From Haliclystus octoradiatus (Eukaryota > Cnidaria > Staurozoa > Stauromedusae > Haliclystidae), in contig OU744447.1 in the NCBI GenBank assembly GCA_916610825.1, forward strand, positions 942,146-1,006,145: a stretch of DNA of 64,000 nt, written 5' to 3'. Of this stretch, positions 22,230 through 35,824 are shown in pieces. The notes beneath the pieces were generated by a model. That model made no database searches. It had not been told where the DNA came from and saw nothing but the letters and a program-made list of their open reading frames with translations. Position numbers and translations under genes: made by a program. Every line of letters begins with the position of its first letter. Within the stretch, counting starts at the first letter, position 1.

Positions 22230-24199
22230 AGGAAATGAGGTAAACTACTGTCAAGCAAGCCTTCTCTATTTTTCTCAAGGTGAGCTGTAATTATGAAGTT
22301 TATTATCATTTACTCATTTTGGAATATCTGATGATGTCGATAACGGCATTGTGCTTTCCACTAAGTTTTTTAACAACCGAAATGAACATTTAGCATAAAT
22401 TCAAGCAGTCAATAAAATTTACAGTGTTCAGGTAATATATTTATTAACAAACTGTTATTTTTTGTAATAATACTTGTATACTATTCAATGATAATCACAT
22501 CAATGTAACAACCTTTAAGAAAAATGATAAAATAATATGAAGATACAGTGCAGTGTAAATCAAGTGAGTGAAAATTATCAAGCTGATTTTCTCATTTTAT
22601 ATTATATGATTTTTGCATGTCAAACTTATTTCTTTTAAACCCATGTGATGTAGTCATGATGTAGTACAGACAGTCACATTTTATAGGAATGTGCCATCCC
22701 TCTTTTGCCTCACATTTTTGCTACACAAAGAACATTTGCTAAAGAAAACACGGTCAGACATAGCTGACAAATGATGCTTTAAATAACGTCAAGGCTGAGT
22801 TGACCTTCGAGGGATTTGAATTACAGTTGATCATATTTGATCAGATCTAAAGTCCGATTGCACATCCATCCACTGTTCAATGATTTCACTTGCTTATCTA
22901 TCCACAACAAAGCTTCTCCTCGTCTGACAATGTGGTTCTCAGAAGGCTAAAACCTGTGTGACATCCTCAACCCTTATAATATGATGAGAAAAAATCATTT
23001 AGCTACAAACATGGGATGGAAAAAGATCTGGTACGTCTTTGCTACAGAGTGTCGTAATGTAATTAATCATATCTAATTTATTGTTACCATTATGTCGCTA
23101 TGTATACATATTTTGTTGCTATGAGAAAGCCAATTCAGCAGCTAGCTAATTATTGTATGCAGGGTGATTCAATTTGTGTATTCCAGTTGCTACGAGCTCA
23201 AGTTGAATGAAGCTTAGCGTAAATTCACCGATCAATGTCAGTCGTGGCCTCAAATTCCAGTTTCAGCATGGTTTCAGGCACAGAAACAACACGGACGTGA
23301 CTCGTAGCACGTAGAGCCTGCTCCTATTACATTTTTATGTTTAATCAAAATACCGAAAAAAAATGATAGCAGAGAAGTCAACAATGGTATAAACAGAAGT
23401 CAACAACAACAGTTATAATTTCCAGGCAAATCTATTCTATTATTCTGTGTTCCCAAAAACCAAAAAGGAATATTTACATTATATATATATATATATATAA
23501 ACTATATTAACAGCTAATAAGAAACCACAAAAAAGATATTAAGTATTTCTCTATATTATATAGATTTATTCAAATTATTTCTAATCTGAATTTTTAATTT
23601 GTTTTTTTAGCTTACCCCCTAACCTAACTAATAAAAGGGAAATAAATTCATTTACAAAGAAGTTTTTCTATTTTTATACAGTTCGTAATTGATTTTCTAA
23701 TGTCAGTGCTTGCTTTCAAAATTATTAGTGAATGCATAAATTATTGTTAGGTTGTGAGATTGTTATTAGACAAAGCTCAGAGCTAGTAAGAAAATGAATT
23801 TGTTTCGATGAAAGTAATTTGAGTAATGATTCCTAATAAATTATGAACATAAAAAGAATAATATTTCTTTGAAAAACTGATTGCATAGAATTCTTTATCG
23901 TTATTTGAAGCACTGTGCGCTGGGAGGCAGGCAATTTGATGAATAGAATGCGCTTAAATAAATATCACCAGCATTTGAGTCGACTTTACAAAATCCATCT
24001 CTAATTACCTTTTAAAGGTTACTCCAATAAATATATTTGATCTTGTTATTTCATTAATATCTCAGTTGTGTGAACATATAATGCTTTCACCTTTGAACTC
24101 AATCTGACGTGTAAGATTATATGATCTAGAATTGTTCCCGCCATTCGTCAGTTACCAGCACTGAGTAATGAATTGTGTATTTTAATCTACAAAGTATTC
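22230..24199. other. Intergenic between convergent BRX1 and LDLR-like genes
   Basis: This holds the BRX1 3' UTR (AATAAA at 22411), the inverted SINE copy (22785-22900) and an (AT)n run near 23480-23500. No coding exon was recognised. Confidence 0.5.
22785..22900 (-). repeat. SINE-like repeat, copy 2 (inverted)
   Basis: The reverse complement of this stretch matches 20163-20270 over about 100 bp, including AGATCTGATCAAATATGATC and GAAGGTCAACTCAGCCTT. It lies just beyond the BRX1 3' end. Confidence 0.7.
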
Positions 24200-27100
24200 T
24201 CATGTCAACAATTGGACACGTGAATTTGATTGTCCATCTACAATTAAGCAACCTTCAAGGCATTCTTCGTCCTCTGTAAAATCATCGTCACTTGGCGATG
24301 GCTGCCTTGGAATTAGATCCTCTGAATCGTCATCAGTAAAATTATCAGTTTCTGTTGGCCGATAATTTACATTTTCAAAGTCATTCTTTCCGCCCTTGGG
24401 ACGTACATCATATCTAACAAGTAATTCTTTCTTTGGTCCCCCCTTTGAAGATGGAATCAGAGATTGATCTTGATTAAATACCATTCTGTAACAAAAAGGA
24501 AATGAAGATAATGTTAGCGTGATACGGTAAGATACTCTTCATGGCATCAATAAACTCAAGACTGCTAACTTATGAAGACCCTATCAATGCCCTGCACAAT
24601 ATTTGTAATCTACAAATGCTTGTACTGTCAAGCTTTTTTTTATTAATTACGATAATATTATACTATAAACAATAGTACATTCTCAAGTACCAGAATGAAC
24701 ATCATTTTCCAGGCTCAACCTATTGTCAGGGTCCTACAGATCCCGGCAACTAAGTTTCCGCAAGGCTGGCCAAAATTCTGAAGAAACTTGATTTTTTTTA
24801 TTCTCATGCAGAAATGACAGCATTTCAAGGACCCTTTTCAGGTTAAAAGTTTTTTAAAAAGGTTTTTTCATGAATAATGACGTTTTAAACATCTTTCGGG
24901 TCCTGGGCAAGATTTATGTTAACATGTAATAAAAACTATATAATTGGATACTCACCTATTCCCTCTACGTCGATGACGCCGACGTCGATACAAAACTATG
25001 ACAATAACAGCCACTATCACCAAAGCAGATAAACCAATCGTTAACCAAATAACAAGACCAAAGCGTTTTCCGTTTGATGTTTCGTCTGTTTTACCTCCAC
25101 CAGATATGGTTTCTCCATTGCCTACATCACAAAATAACCACATTACAAATAATGTACAGACTTATTGCTGAATTTGGCAAAACAAGATAAACATCCTCTA
25201 CTCACCACACACTGCATCAATTTCATCCTCGCCATTCGGACAATCAGGATGTTTGTCACAAACCCGTTTCATGTCCAAACAGACCGTTACACCCTCTCCA
25301 GCACAGGTAAATTGTGTTTGCATGCAAACTGAAAAAAGATCAATTAAAAAGTTGATTTAATTATAGCCTATGTGATTGTCTGGCAGTATTATCAAACCAG
25401 TAAGACGTCTAAAACTATAAGTAGTATGTCTGCATCAATTACCTTTGGGTGGGCTGTAAGAAACAGGTTGAGGTGTAGTAGCAATATCTTTGCATGTTTT
25501 TTTATTTGACTCCATTACATGACCAGCAGGACAATGACAACTGAATCCAGTCGATGCGACAGAGCTCAACAAACATAAATGACTGCAGCCACCGTTGTTG
25601 GTACCGCATGGACTGACAACTAAATCAAATACAAGATACAAGTTGATTAAAGTGACGCTGAATTGCAACTATACAATTATTACTTGACTGTATGTTTGGT
25701 TTTTGCCTTACTTTTTTCTTGTGATAATGGATGATAAACTGAAATTCCCATTGGTGCAACAAAGTCCTCATCAAATTGTATCTTTTCTTTTCCATTAAAT
25801 TTATTCATTTTGAATAGCTTCTTTCCAAGATAATTAGTAACATAAACATAATCTTCAAACACAGCGACTGAGAAAGGGTTTTCCAATCCTGAAGATACAA
25901 TTTGTAGTCCTGTTCCATCTATATTACACGAGCCAAGAGTACCACGATGTCCGTCAACCCAGAATATCTTATCACTAACGCTATCAACTGTTACACCATT
26001 TGGCCATGTTAAATGTGATGAAGAGACAATCACTTTGCGATCAAGTCCATCCATACTGGCTCTTTCAATGCGTGGAGATGTACCCCAATCAGTCCAAAAG
26101 ATAAATCTACAGTTAACAGTAAACAAAACAAATATAAATTATATTGCAAGTAAACACCTTGGTAAATTATATTAATCATTTCATTCCAGATGACTAGTGG
26201 AGGGATAAGTTTGCATGTATCTATTATTAAGAGATGTCTTTGTTGGAAACGTAGACTAAGTAGGTGTGAAAAGTAGAAAGAGTTTAATACAAACATTGAT
26301 TCTCCTTCAAATTTTAAAGTGCTTTATCTAACTCTGAATGGATGAGATTGTTTCATTTCGTCTGCATTTTCAAGTACATTTAGAAGTGCCACCTGGGTTA
26401 TATTTCTATGATAAGAATGTCAGCTGCTCATATTTACCGCTTTTTTGGATGAACAGCAATTGCCCTTGGCTTATCATGTCCAGAGCCAATCAATACCATA
26501 CGATGGGAACCGTCTAAATTGGATACTTCAATACGATCATGCACTGTAAAGAATGAGGACGGATTAGCAAATGATAACACACCATTCTCTTGTTTGCGGC
26601 AGCTTTTGTATATTTCAAACATGACTTACTTGAATCCGTCCAGTAAATCTTCTTTCCAATCCAATCAACAGAAAGCCCTTCTGGTTTGCTAAGCTCTCCC
26701 CTTGCAACTACCTCAATCTTTCCTGGTTTGGTTACATCAGTCCTTGAAATTGTTTGGTTGACTCTATCAGCCCAGTAGACTGTGTTGCTATGAATGTCAA
26801 GATCAATAGCAGACGCATCTCTAATGTTATTTACAACGGTTTTGTAGTGAAATCCTTTTGTGCTGATCCATCGAATATCAAAACGGTTGGAAAACACAAG
26901 GAATGCCATGGGGGCTGTTATGAAACAAAACATATATATTTTCAGTCAACGCTCTAACACAATAATCTATTCTCCAAGGCTGATAATATGCCTTATGCTT
27001 ACCACTTGCAATGCATCGATGCATGTCGGCTTGGAGTGTGTACCCATCTTCACACATACACTTGTATGACCCTTTGCGGTTGATGCATTTTTGACTACAT

Positions 27101-30100
27101 TTTCCTGGTTCAAGGCATTCATTCACATCAATGCATGTCCTGTTGTCTTTATCAAGTTGGAAACCATGTCGGCATGTGCACTTAAATCCAATAATCAAAT
27201 CTGTACAATTCTGAGCACAGCCACCTTTATTCGTGTGGCATTCGTTGACGTCTGAAAAGGCACATCAGAATTACTCAACAAACTAATCATAAAGAATTCC
27301 TGCCAATCAAGTTGTGATTTAATGTTTAACTTACTGCACGATGCAGATTCATCAGTCGCCCCTGGACAATCATTCTGGCCATTACAGACTTGGTCATTGC
27401 GAATGCATTTGGTAGCACCAGGACATTGAAAAGTATCACCAGTGCAAAGAATTGGTTGAAGAGTTGCTGCAAAGAAACCAAAACAATTATTATCTCCATA
27501 GAAATGCTGTGCTTTGAATGTGCCATCAAAATAACTTAACTTAATAAATAACTTACGACATGATTTCTCATCAGACCCATCTTGACAGTCTTTTTTGCCA
27601 TCACATTTGTATGAGTTTGATAGACATTGCCCACTTTCGCAAGTAAACTCATTGGTTGTACATGTGACTTTAGCTATTCAATAATATCAAAAACAAACAA
27701 ATTAAAATTTGATTTCACTTTCTCTGTCACTACGTTGATTGATGATATTGATTGATTGATGTCTTACCGCATAAGGAAACCGATTCATCTTCTCCATTCT
27801 TGCAATCAGCCTCTCCGTCGCACAACCACGATCGATGGATACATTGCCTATCGTCGGCAGCAGTACATCGATAATGATTCACTGCACATTTAGCAGGTGC
27901 GGTTGGTTTTGGTTTAGTTGTTACTGCTTTTGTTGTTGTTGTTGTTTTATCTGTAGTCTTTTGGACAGATGTTGTTGACGATGGTGATGATGACAGAGGT
28001 TTTGTTGTTGCCTTTGGAGTTGCTATGAAACAGACAAACATTTAATTAACGTATGCCAATAAACCTACACTGAATCAAATTCATCATTCAGACATAAGAA
28101 TTCGAAACTTGAAAATAGTCTGAAACCTAGGATATCTTCATAAATTTCAATGGGAAAGAGTGATAAATAGAGTTTCACAAGGGTAGAAATAGTCTGAAAT
28201 CCACTAAAAGTCTGAAAATTCTCATGTCTGATCATTGGGTGATAATTACAGATGTTACTCACTTGTGAAACATGACCCCAAGTTCTCATCAGATCCATCG
28301 ATACAATCTGGTTGGCCATCGCAAATGTAACGTTGAAGGATACAATGTCCGCTGTAGTTACATTTGAATTGAGTACTTGCGCAAGCACTGGGATCTAAAA
28401 GGAAGCAAAAACATTTAATTATGTTGAAATGTATTCAAAAATAAAAACAACAAAATAAATAACTGCCAGGAGTAGCACCGAGATCCTTCTCAAGAGGGGG
28501 TTGATACTCTTAACGAGAAATCATGTTGAAAATAGATCATTATGTAGTTTACAAACCAGACATCTTCCTAGTCAGTCAACATGATAGCAGTCAAACTCTC
28601 CCTGATTTAAGCAAACTATTCTATACACTGTTAAGAATAATACAGCCACACCCAGTTCTTAAATTCAGCCAATCAATCAACTGTCAACTACTAATTCAAT
28701 GACATAATTTTAATTGAAACCAACCTATTATCCAGTAATAATAGTTGGATGGTAATTAATTTGGAATAAATCTGAGAATCACTTACTGCAATCTTTTTCA
28801 TCGCTTTGATCCCCACAGTCGTTTTGTCTGTCACATCTCCATGAGTCAGAGATACAACGTCCATTAGCACATCGAAATTCACCAGTTTTACAAGTATTTA
28901 GAGCTAAAAACACATAAAATACATTCATAGCTATTAGCAATATGAAAGATATTTAATGACAAAATTGTGTACATTATGACTTGATGAACCTTTGACAGGC
29001 GAATACAGGGAGTCTGAAAACAACTTCATGCTCCACTTACATACAGCCTTACTACAACAACAAACATTTACAAAAAGAAGGTTTACAAATTTGAGAATAA
29101 ATCAAAATATATAAACCAAATTAATCTCTTGACTTAATTAAATTCTATATATAATTATTATAAGTATTGCAATCACTATTAGTAGACTATTTGTAGATTA
29201 TGATTTGATGAATGGCTTTAAGGTGGTTGTGTCACCTTGAAAAACAGTGCATTGATAAGATCACGTCAAATTATTTGCATTATACAATATTGATGTACAT
29301 TTGAAAAAACAAAACATCTTTACAGTATTATGCAACATAAGGCAATGCCATATAGACTCTGCATGTAGACTTGTAGATATGTAATGCTTAGATGTTCTCA
29401 ATGTTAGCATAATAGAGTTTACAAAAACATAATTAAAACTACACACCCTGTAATGATAACAGTGATCTGACTGATTTTAAAAACAGTAATAAAACACTTG
29501 ATAACAATACTAATTAATTTCAATGTGATAAGCAAGCGTCCGATTACGTGTTGCTCAATCAATCCATTCAACCTCGTTTAGATATTGTAAAATATTTTCT
29601 ACCCACGTGTCACAAAAAATTAAAAAATCATATAAAAGAATTTCGAAATGTATTATATAAAGTCTTACTGCAATTTGCTTCGTCTGATTTGTCATTACAA
29701 TCGTTCTGTTGGTCGCAGCGAAATGATTGGTTGATGCAACGCTTTGTAGTTTTACATTGAAATTGCGTAGCTGTACACGTCTGACTTGGTTTCTCTGTAC
29801 AAGACAAAATAAACAGAACAATCAGAAAATGGACACGAATGAATGAATACTTAAAAACCACAAATATACTTTCGAAATCATATCAAATGATATCAACAGG
29901 ATTACGCCCCCCTACATGGAGAATACACAGTTGATCTTGTAGTGAAAAACCGACCATGTCAAATAAAGAATGGACAAATGAATGCCGCCGGCATGAGACT
30001 TCTTGTACCCTCTAGGCGACATGCCAAAACATATAAACTGCGGTAAATATGATACGATCAAGCCTACTCGTGAAAGTGATATTGTTAATTTCCTTGTTTG

Positions 30101-31457
30101 TCTGGAATGTACAAATTAACTTACTACAAAATGGATCTTCTGTCGTTGATTCGTCGCTGTTATCTCCACAATCGTCCATGCCATCACATTTCCAACCATT
30201 ATTAATACATTTACCATTTTTACAACGGAATTGAGTTGTATCGCATCGAGTAGCACCTTAAAAGGGCAAACGAACGAGTTTAAAAATGAAACTTAACACA
30301 AACCGTGACAAAATAAGCAAAGCTAATCAAATTATTTTCAATACAAGAAATATTAAAGTAGATTGGATACGTATCATTGCAATTTTGAAATTCAAACTAT
30401 GACGTTTGAATAACAAATTGAATAGACTCAGCGCTAGCATACAATGAAATAGTAATCGCTTACTAAACAAAACCTATTCTTGTACTCTTCTTAAAAAATT
30501 ATTGCACCATTGTACAAAACGATCGTTGTAAATCGATTGAAATACTACCCCGTTTCGGTTAAATGGCGCGCGAAATATCTTCTTTTATGATGTCAAAAAG
30601 TGCAAAGTCAGAGATTTTAGATCGTATTTTACTCAGAACATTTCAAATTTCAGACCTGATTCCATTCATAAAATCACCTATTATCAGATAAACAGCTGAA
30701 TCAACCAATCATTGTCTGAGTTATAAATAACCAGCCAATAATAAAGCATCGTGTGTTCAATCCCACAACACGCCTTCGACGCATCCAGCTACAAATTTAA
30801 AACACAAATTCAACGTGGAATTTTTTCAAACAAAAGACCCAAACTTCGCTTTTTAAACATTTGATTTTGACAACTATTAGATAAGATTTCAAAAAACAAA
30901 ACACAAATTTTACACCAAGTAATCTATGTATTGATATATGAGTTAGTTTTAGCGTAAAACATTGCCGGAGGCAACAATTTAAGCAAACAAATTTCACACC
31001 GACATTCCTTTCGGTTGTAGCGGCGGCCGCGACTTTGAATGAAAAGTAATTCATAAATTTTAACTTACTACATCCTTGCTCGTCGCTGTTATCCCCACAG
31101 TCATCTTCACCGTCACATCTCCAAGGTAAGGGGACACAAACTGAATTGGAACATTCAAAAGTTCCTTCTTCGCAAGCCCCTCCAGCACCTACCAAACAAC
31201 AAATTGCCGTGAAATATTAGCACAGTATGAATTTGAATGGCCCTAATCATATTCCAGACAAACAGACAGTATCATTATTAATCACATGCTTAAATAGAAA
31301 TATAGTTACAATACAAACATTGTTGATTTTCTTGAACAAAAATTACTAATTATGAATCATCACAGAAAATCACAAGAAAAAATATACCTGCAACAAGTTG
31401 ATTTTCTAGCGCTAAAGACGCCATTATAACCATTAATATCCATGATATACGTTGCAT
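24200..31457 (-). CDS. LDL receptor / VLDLR-family endocytic receptor, 17 exons
   Basis: Exons (minus) are 31457-31388, 31188-31069, 30256-30125, 29794-29669, 28903-28787, 28394-28263, 28022-27768, 27673-27557, 27466-27335, 27251-27003, 26914-26630, 26543-26438, 26106-25712, 25619-25443, 25328-25206, 25121-24956 and 24485-24200; all phases fit, giving 995 residues. Layout: signal peptide (1-~18); eight LDL-A repeats (25-400) with a Thr/Ser/Pro-rich linker of about 40 residues between repeats 5 and 6; an EGF pair in one exon (401-483); a six-blade YWTD propeller (484-745; VYWAD, IYWTD, FFVWTD-like FIFWTD, IFWVD); a third EGF (746-790); a ninth, juxtamembrane LDL-A module (805-845); TM (about 868-890); basic stop-transfer; acidic tail to 995. 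Eight N-terminal repeats with the linker after the fifth match VLDLR/LRP8 rather than LDLR. The tail has FENVNY (about 937-942) where the family has FDNPVY. The receptor should bind lipoprotein or vitellogenin-like ligands and be internalised. Confidence 0.93.
25206..25328 (-). other. Juxtamembrane ninth LDL-A module (exon 15 of the receptor)
   Basis: This exon encodes a six-cysteine LDL-A module with the calcium-box pattern [13 protein letters not shown]. It sits between the third EGF and the transmembrane exon, where LDLR and VLDLR have a Ser/Thr-rich O-glycosylation domain. It is phase 1 at both ends, like the other LDL-A exons, so it could have been shuffled in symmetrically. Confidence 0.88.
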
Positions 31458-34234
31458 ATCGCTACTAAAATAGCAGAGATATTTTACTCTTTGTAACCGT
31501 AGACAAGGTTTGAAACTTGAAAAAACAGGCGGAAGAATTTGGTTATGGTAAGAAGAAGTAAGCCTAAAGACACTGTGAATTAAATATGAATAATGTCTTC
31601 AAAATTTTCTGAAGGTGTTTGCTGATCTATTCAAATGAGACAAATAACCTCTGCTGATTGGTTAAAAACATCGAACGATCCTATGCATAGTAACACGTGC
31701 TAGCAACCAATCATTATGAAGATAAGCTATCAAACTGAACATTCACATTATTTTTCGCATGGGTGTTCGCTGTTTCCCCAGCCGGCAAATTTAGTCGATA
31801 TGTCTATAGCTGTATTTTAAGACATAAAATGAAACAGCTGTTTTTGTATTAGCGCTATATAACATATTCACTCGCACCCGTCAAAATATTATCAACGGGA
31901 AAATTTTTACGTCTAATATATTATTTCACAGAGCGTATTATAATGGCCCAAGATATATAAGTTGGACACTTCAGAAGTCCGATCATCTCTTGCAAAGAGA
32001 TTGGTATTACACAATTTACTTGGCATGCTTTTCTACCCTCATTGATAAACAGGGTGAATATTGACAGCTGAGCTGTCTTTTTACTGGACCTTTTACTGGT
32101 GTAGATCGTAAAACTCTGATCTCGTCGTGTGACCTATACAATTTTATTGTTATGAGAAGCCGCATTTGTTTGTTAAATTTGTTAAGGCGTCATGTACACC
32201 ATTTATAGGACTTGCCGGTGGTAACACAAAATTACGTTTTATCGAGTAAAAGACCGTGAGATAATTCCTAAATGGATACATACACGAATTCTAGAATTCT
32301 ACGGCATGTAAATTATCGCTCCTTTTCAGCAACTGTTGACGAACAAATTTTCTAAGGAATCTGAATTTGCTCCGGTTTAGGAACAAATTCCGGCACTCTG
32401 GCATCCGTTTGACGGCCTTGCGATATTTACTTATATAGTAAACGCTATATTTCGTATGATCCATTCAAGGATTTGAGCTTAATGAGCTTTTACACTGTCA
32501 TGCTATATGATATGGAATCGTACGATTCTGGTCAGTGGCCATATTAAGACGTGCTAAATTATTAACAATTTATAACTGTGTAGGCCTAGGTATAGACACT
32601 GCAAACAGGAACAGGTCATTTGAGAAGTAAATAAATCACCTGCCCTCGTTTAGAAAGTTAAACTTTAATAGCGGAAATACCGAATCAGGACAATCAGAGT
32701 CTACAGAGGCAAGATGTGTGTCTGTCTCAGCGAGAGGAAATTTATTGAAATAAAAAATCATATATTCTGTATCAAGAAAGACATCAATGAAAGCAGAAAG
32801 AAATCTGAAAATGTTTCACGTTGAATGATTATACTATTTTCATTTGAAACTTGTCTCAGACAATACACTTGAAAAATGTTTAGTTAATGTAGACAATTGA
32901 TGTATATACTTATAGGCCAAGAGTAGATGTAGATAGGTTTAGAGACAGCGTACCCTTGTACATAATGTTGAGTTACGTAATTTTGAGGCCTTTTGAAGTC
33001 AATTCGAATAGAAATTGCATCGCAATAATTCCTTCATCGACAGACTTAAGATTTGAGAGTATAGCATCATTATCATTTGTAGGCCAGCAAATTAAGCCTA
33101 TCCTTATACTTGAGAAGTAGAGAAGTAAAATATATGTCATATACATATGCGCAGCTGTGATTGAAGTAGCTATATGGTAAGTTTAATCTTGAATTGTAAC
33201 AAGTAATTTCCTGTAGGAAGGACCAAGATCAGAAACACCAAAAAAGGCAAGAAAATGACCACAAATGTTAAATTAAATCATCATCATCATCATTTATTCA
33301 GGGCCTGGTAAGCCATACTAGGCTTGTTTTCACAGGGCTGATTACAAAATGCATACAATATAATATTTAAGAATAAAATGTTAGTACAGTATTAGGAAAT
33401 TTTACATTTATAAAAAGTATACAAATTTACATAAGATATATATTATTTAATTAATGTTTTCTTCATGACATCTATCATTTCGAAAACTCATAGTGTCTTC
33501 TATAATTTATTTCGTCTGATCGTATATGATGATCCCTAAGTTATATAACTTAAATATCTGATTCAGTGAATATACTAATCAGAGATAAAACTTGAGTTTC
33601 TTGTAGCACAATGTGATAATGAAGCACAATTCATACGCTATTTGCCTCAGTTTCACCTGTTAGAACAAACAAAAACATGTTTACGAGTTTAAAATGCCCA
33701 GGATAGGATCTCAATAAGCTTGGGAGAAGGCGTGGTCCAAATAACCCTGAATTCGTTAAATCCATGTTTGGACATCTGATGTTATGCTGATGTAAAGAAT
33801 CTCTTTATACATTTATGCTTGCCAATAGGACAATAGAGACCCAGCCACCTGTCTCGCACAATATTCTATTTGGTGGATATAGGGAAATGTAATAATGGCA
33901 TATTCGCAGTTGAGTGTTGTTGTTTGTCAATATTCATTTAAACCTTGATTGGCAAATACAGGGAAAACACTAGGCCCCCTTACCACCTTTTAAATATTAT
34001 ATAGTAGAATTATAGCTACGAATAGTTAATTAGGATATACCAGACAATATTCTTTCTCGAGATCTTAAAGCTATAAGTACTGCAAAACAACATGCCATGG
34101 TTCCCAAACTTAGCAAAACCCAATGTATACTGCATGACGGCCGTGCGTATGCAGGAGCTTCGAATCTTCCCTATATTTTACAGCCAATCTTTTCATTGAC
34201 GAATAAAAATACTTACATACAATCATACATTTAT
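31458..34234. other. Upstream of the LDLR-like gene; no gene seen
   Basis: Likely promoter-proximal motifs are an inverted CCAAT (ATTGG near 31658), a CCAAT (near 31705) and an E-box CACGTG (31694-31699). No sterol response element of the ATCACCCCAC type was found by eye. A LINE 3' tail lies at about 33275-33380. The rest is AT-rich and unassigned. Confidence 0.4.
33275..33385 (-). repeat. LINE 3' end with (GAT)n tail
   Basis: On the minus strand this reads TAATCAGCCCTGTGAAAAC, then GGCCCTGAATAAATGATGATGATGATG. An AATAAA-like signal followed by GAT repeats is typical of the 3' end of CR1/L2-like LINEs. Diverged relatives, all on the minus strand, lie at about 45276-45355, 56945-57015 and 61210-61245. 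Confidence 0.6.
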
Positions 34235-34560
34235 CCCTGGGGGTTACTTCCATTGTGCTTCGTTAGGGTCGTTCAAATGGAACTTTTGCAGGATGACCAT
34301 AAAAATTTTCCACATGATCGAAAAGATACCCCAACTATATTTTTATGAATGACAGATTCAATCGAAACAAATGAAAAAAAGAATTCATAGGCAAAATTTG
34401 TTTGTCAAAATGAAAAAATTGGGCAAAAGCGTCAAAAGGATACCTCAAAAAATTTTCATGACTAAGCATACCCTAAAAATTTTTTCTGCATTTTGAAAAA
34501 GGTACCCTTTAATATTTGAACGTCCCCGTATACCAAAAGTATGGAAGTTACCCCCTCTGG
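34235..34560 (+). mobile_element. hAT-like MITE, 326 bp, copy 1
   Basis: The element begins CCCTGGGGGTTACTTCC and ends with the inverse form GGAAGTTACCCCCTCTGG. It is flanked by the perfect 8-bp direct repeat ACATTTAT (34227-34234, 34561-34568). It aligns along its length with 50568-50899. It has no transposase; a frame at 34097-34348 runs into it and is not a gene. Confidence 0.9.
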
Positions 34561-35043
34561 ACATTTATACATATACCATATACATACGACTATTAGTAGA
34601 GAACAGAAGTTGATGGAATCATGTAATACTTTATATATATATTACGACATTAATGGATTTTGGGGCTATATAGGCGCTATCTTCATTTTTAATATTTAAT
34701 TCTTTCTATACTAGTTTTTGATTATCTAAAGTTTACTCCTTTATATTTTATTCTAGTTTTTGGTTGAATCAATTTAACGCCTACTTGTTAGGTACCCTGC
34801 ATACCTTGTTGTATATTTTTATTTATAGTACAACAGAATGAGATATATATTTATTCAGCAAAAGACAACTACATATAATACAGGCTGTCTATATACAGAC
34901 TATACAGAGCTAGATGAAGATGTGACATTGGTTGTGTTTTCGTGACATTATTCGGAAGAACTAGATGCACACGCATCTAAAGTGTTTGTGCTGTGTGGTA
35001 ATTAAGATTATATAAATAGGACTATTATAATTGTTTTTTTTAT

Positions 35044-35475
35044 TTGAGTTTGCAAAATATCTCCGCGTTATCAATCCCAGATATAGAAGAATTGGGGGAA
35101 CCTCTGGCTGAATATAAAATTAAAAGCAAGGAGTCCTCTATTTATCACGATCCTATCCCGCAGAGGTCTTGCGTAGCACATGTTGACATCAGGCGAAGAC
35201 TGGAGATAAATGCTGATTTCCACTACATTTATAGATGGAATAATCCACAGCCCAACATTTCATTTTGAATCATCTAAGCTATGCACCAAAGACATCAAAG
35301 TGCATTTTGTTTCAAGCACAATCCAACAATTTCACGTTCAATTATCTACTATGCGTCGCTGGTGGTCATATCGAATATTTTCATCCTTCAATGTAATTCT
35401 CGGAATTCCTTTACTAATTTCTATAATTGATTACATAGATGTATGGGCACACTTTGCAAACACATGGACTTGATG
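35044..35475 (+). other. Unassigned pair of overlapping open frames
   Basis: Frame one (35044-35268, 74 codons) follows a pyrimidine tract and an AG, and has moderate complexity (SIPDIEELGEPLAEYK, VAHVDIRRRLEINADF). A second frame overlaps and runs to 35473, ending in a hydrophobic segment (NVILGIPLLISIIDYI). This could be a terminal exon, a frameshifted pseudogene or chance. No family was recognised. Confidence 0.2.
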
Positions 35476-35824
35476 TAACCATAGTCGTAAGTAAGAAAAT
35501 ATTCTCTTTTAACGGTATAGCATTCTGCAGCGATTATGTACACTGTGCAATTCACATATTTTTTGCATTGCACAATCTTACGTTCGATATCTTTATCGTC
35601 TATCGGTTTGATTGTTGATTTTTTTTAATAATTTGCTTACGATAAAATATTAATATAAGTTCAGATTTAGATGCTTATCAATATTAATCAATACGTAAAT
35701 TTATTTCAATTTGTAAATAAATTTTGAACTGAATAGTCAAAATTATTGTAATTTTAGTTTATGATCTATTATTAATTAATTGTATATAATATATATACAC
35801 ATCTAATATACTAGCTACTATGAA

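Noticed and set aside
29555-29821. Second frame over LDL-A exon 3
   Set aside because: It is an out-of-phase shadow; the real exon frame carries the six Cys and SDE motif.
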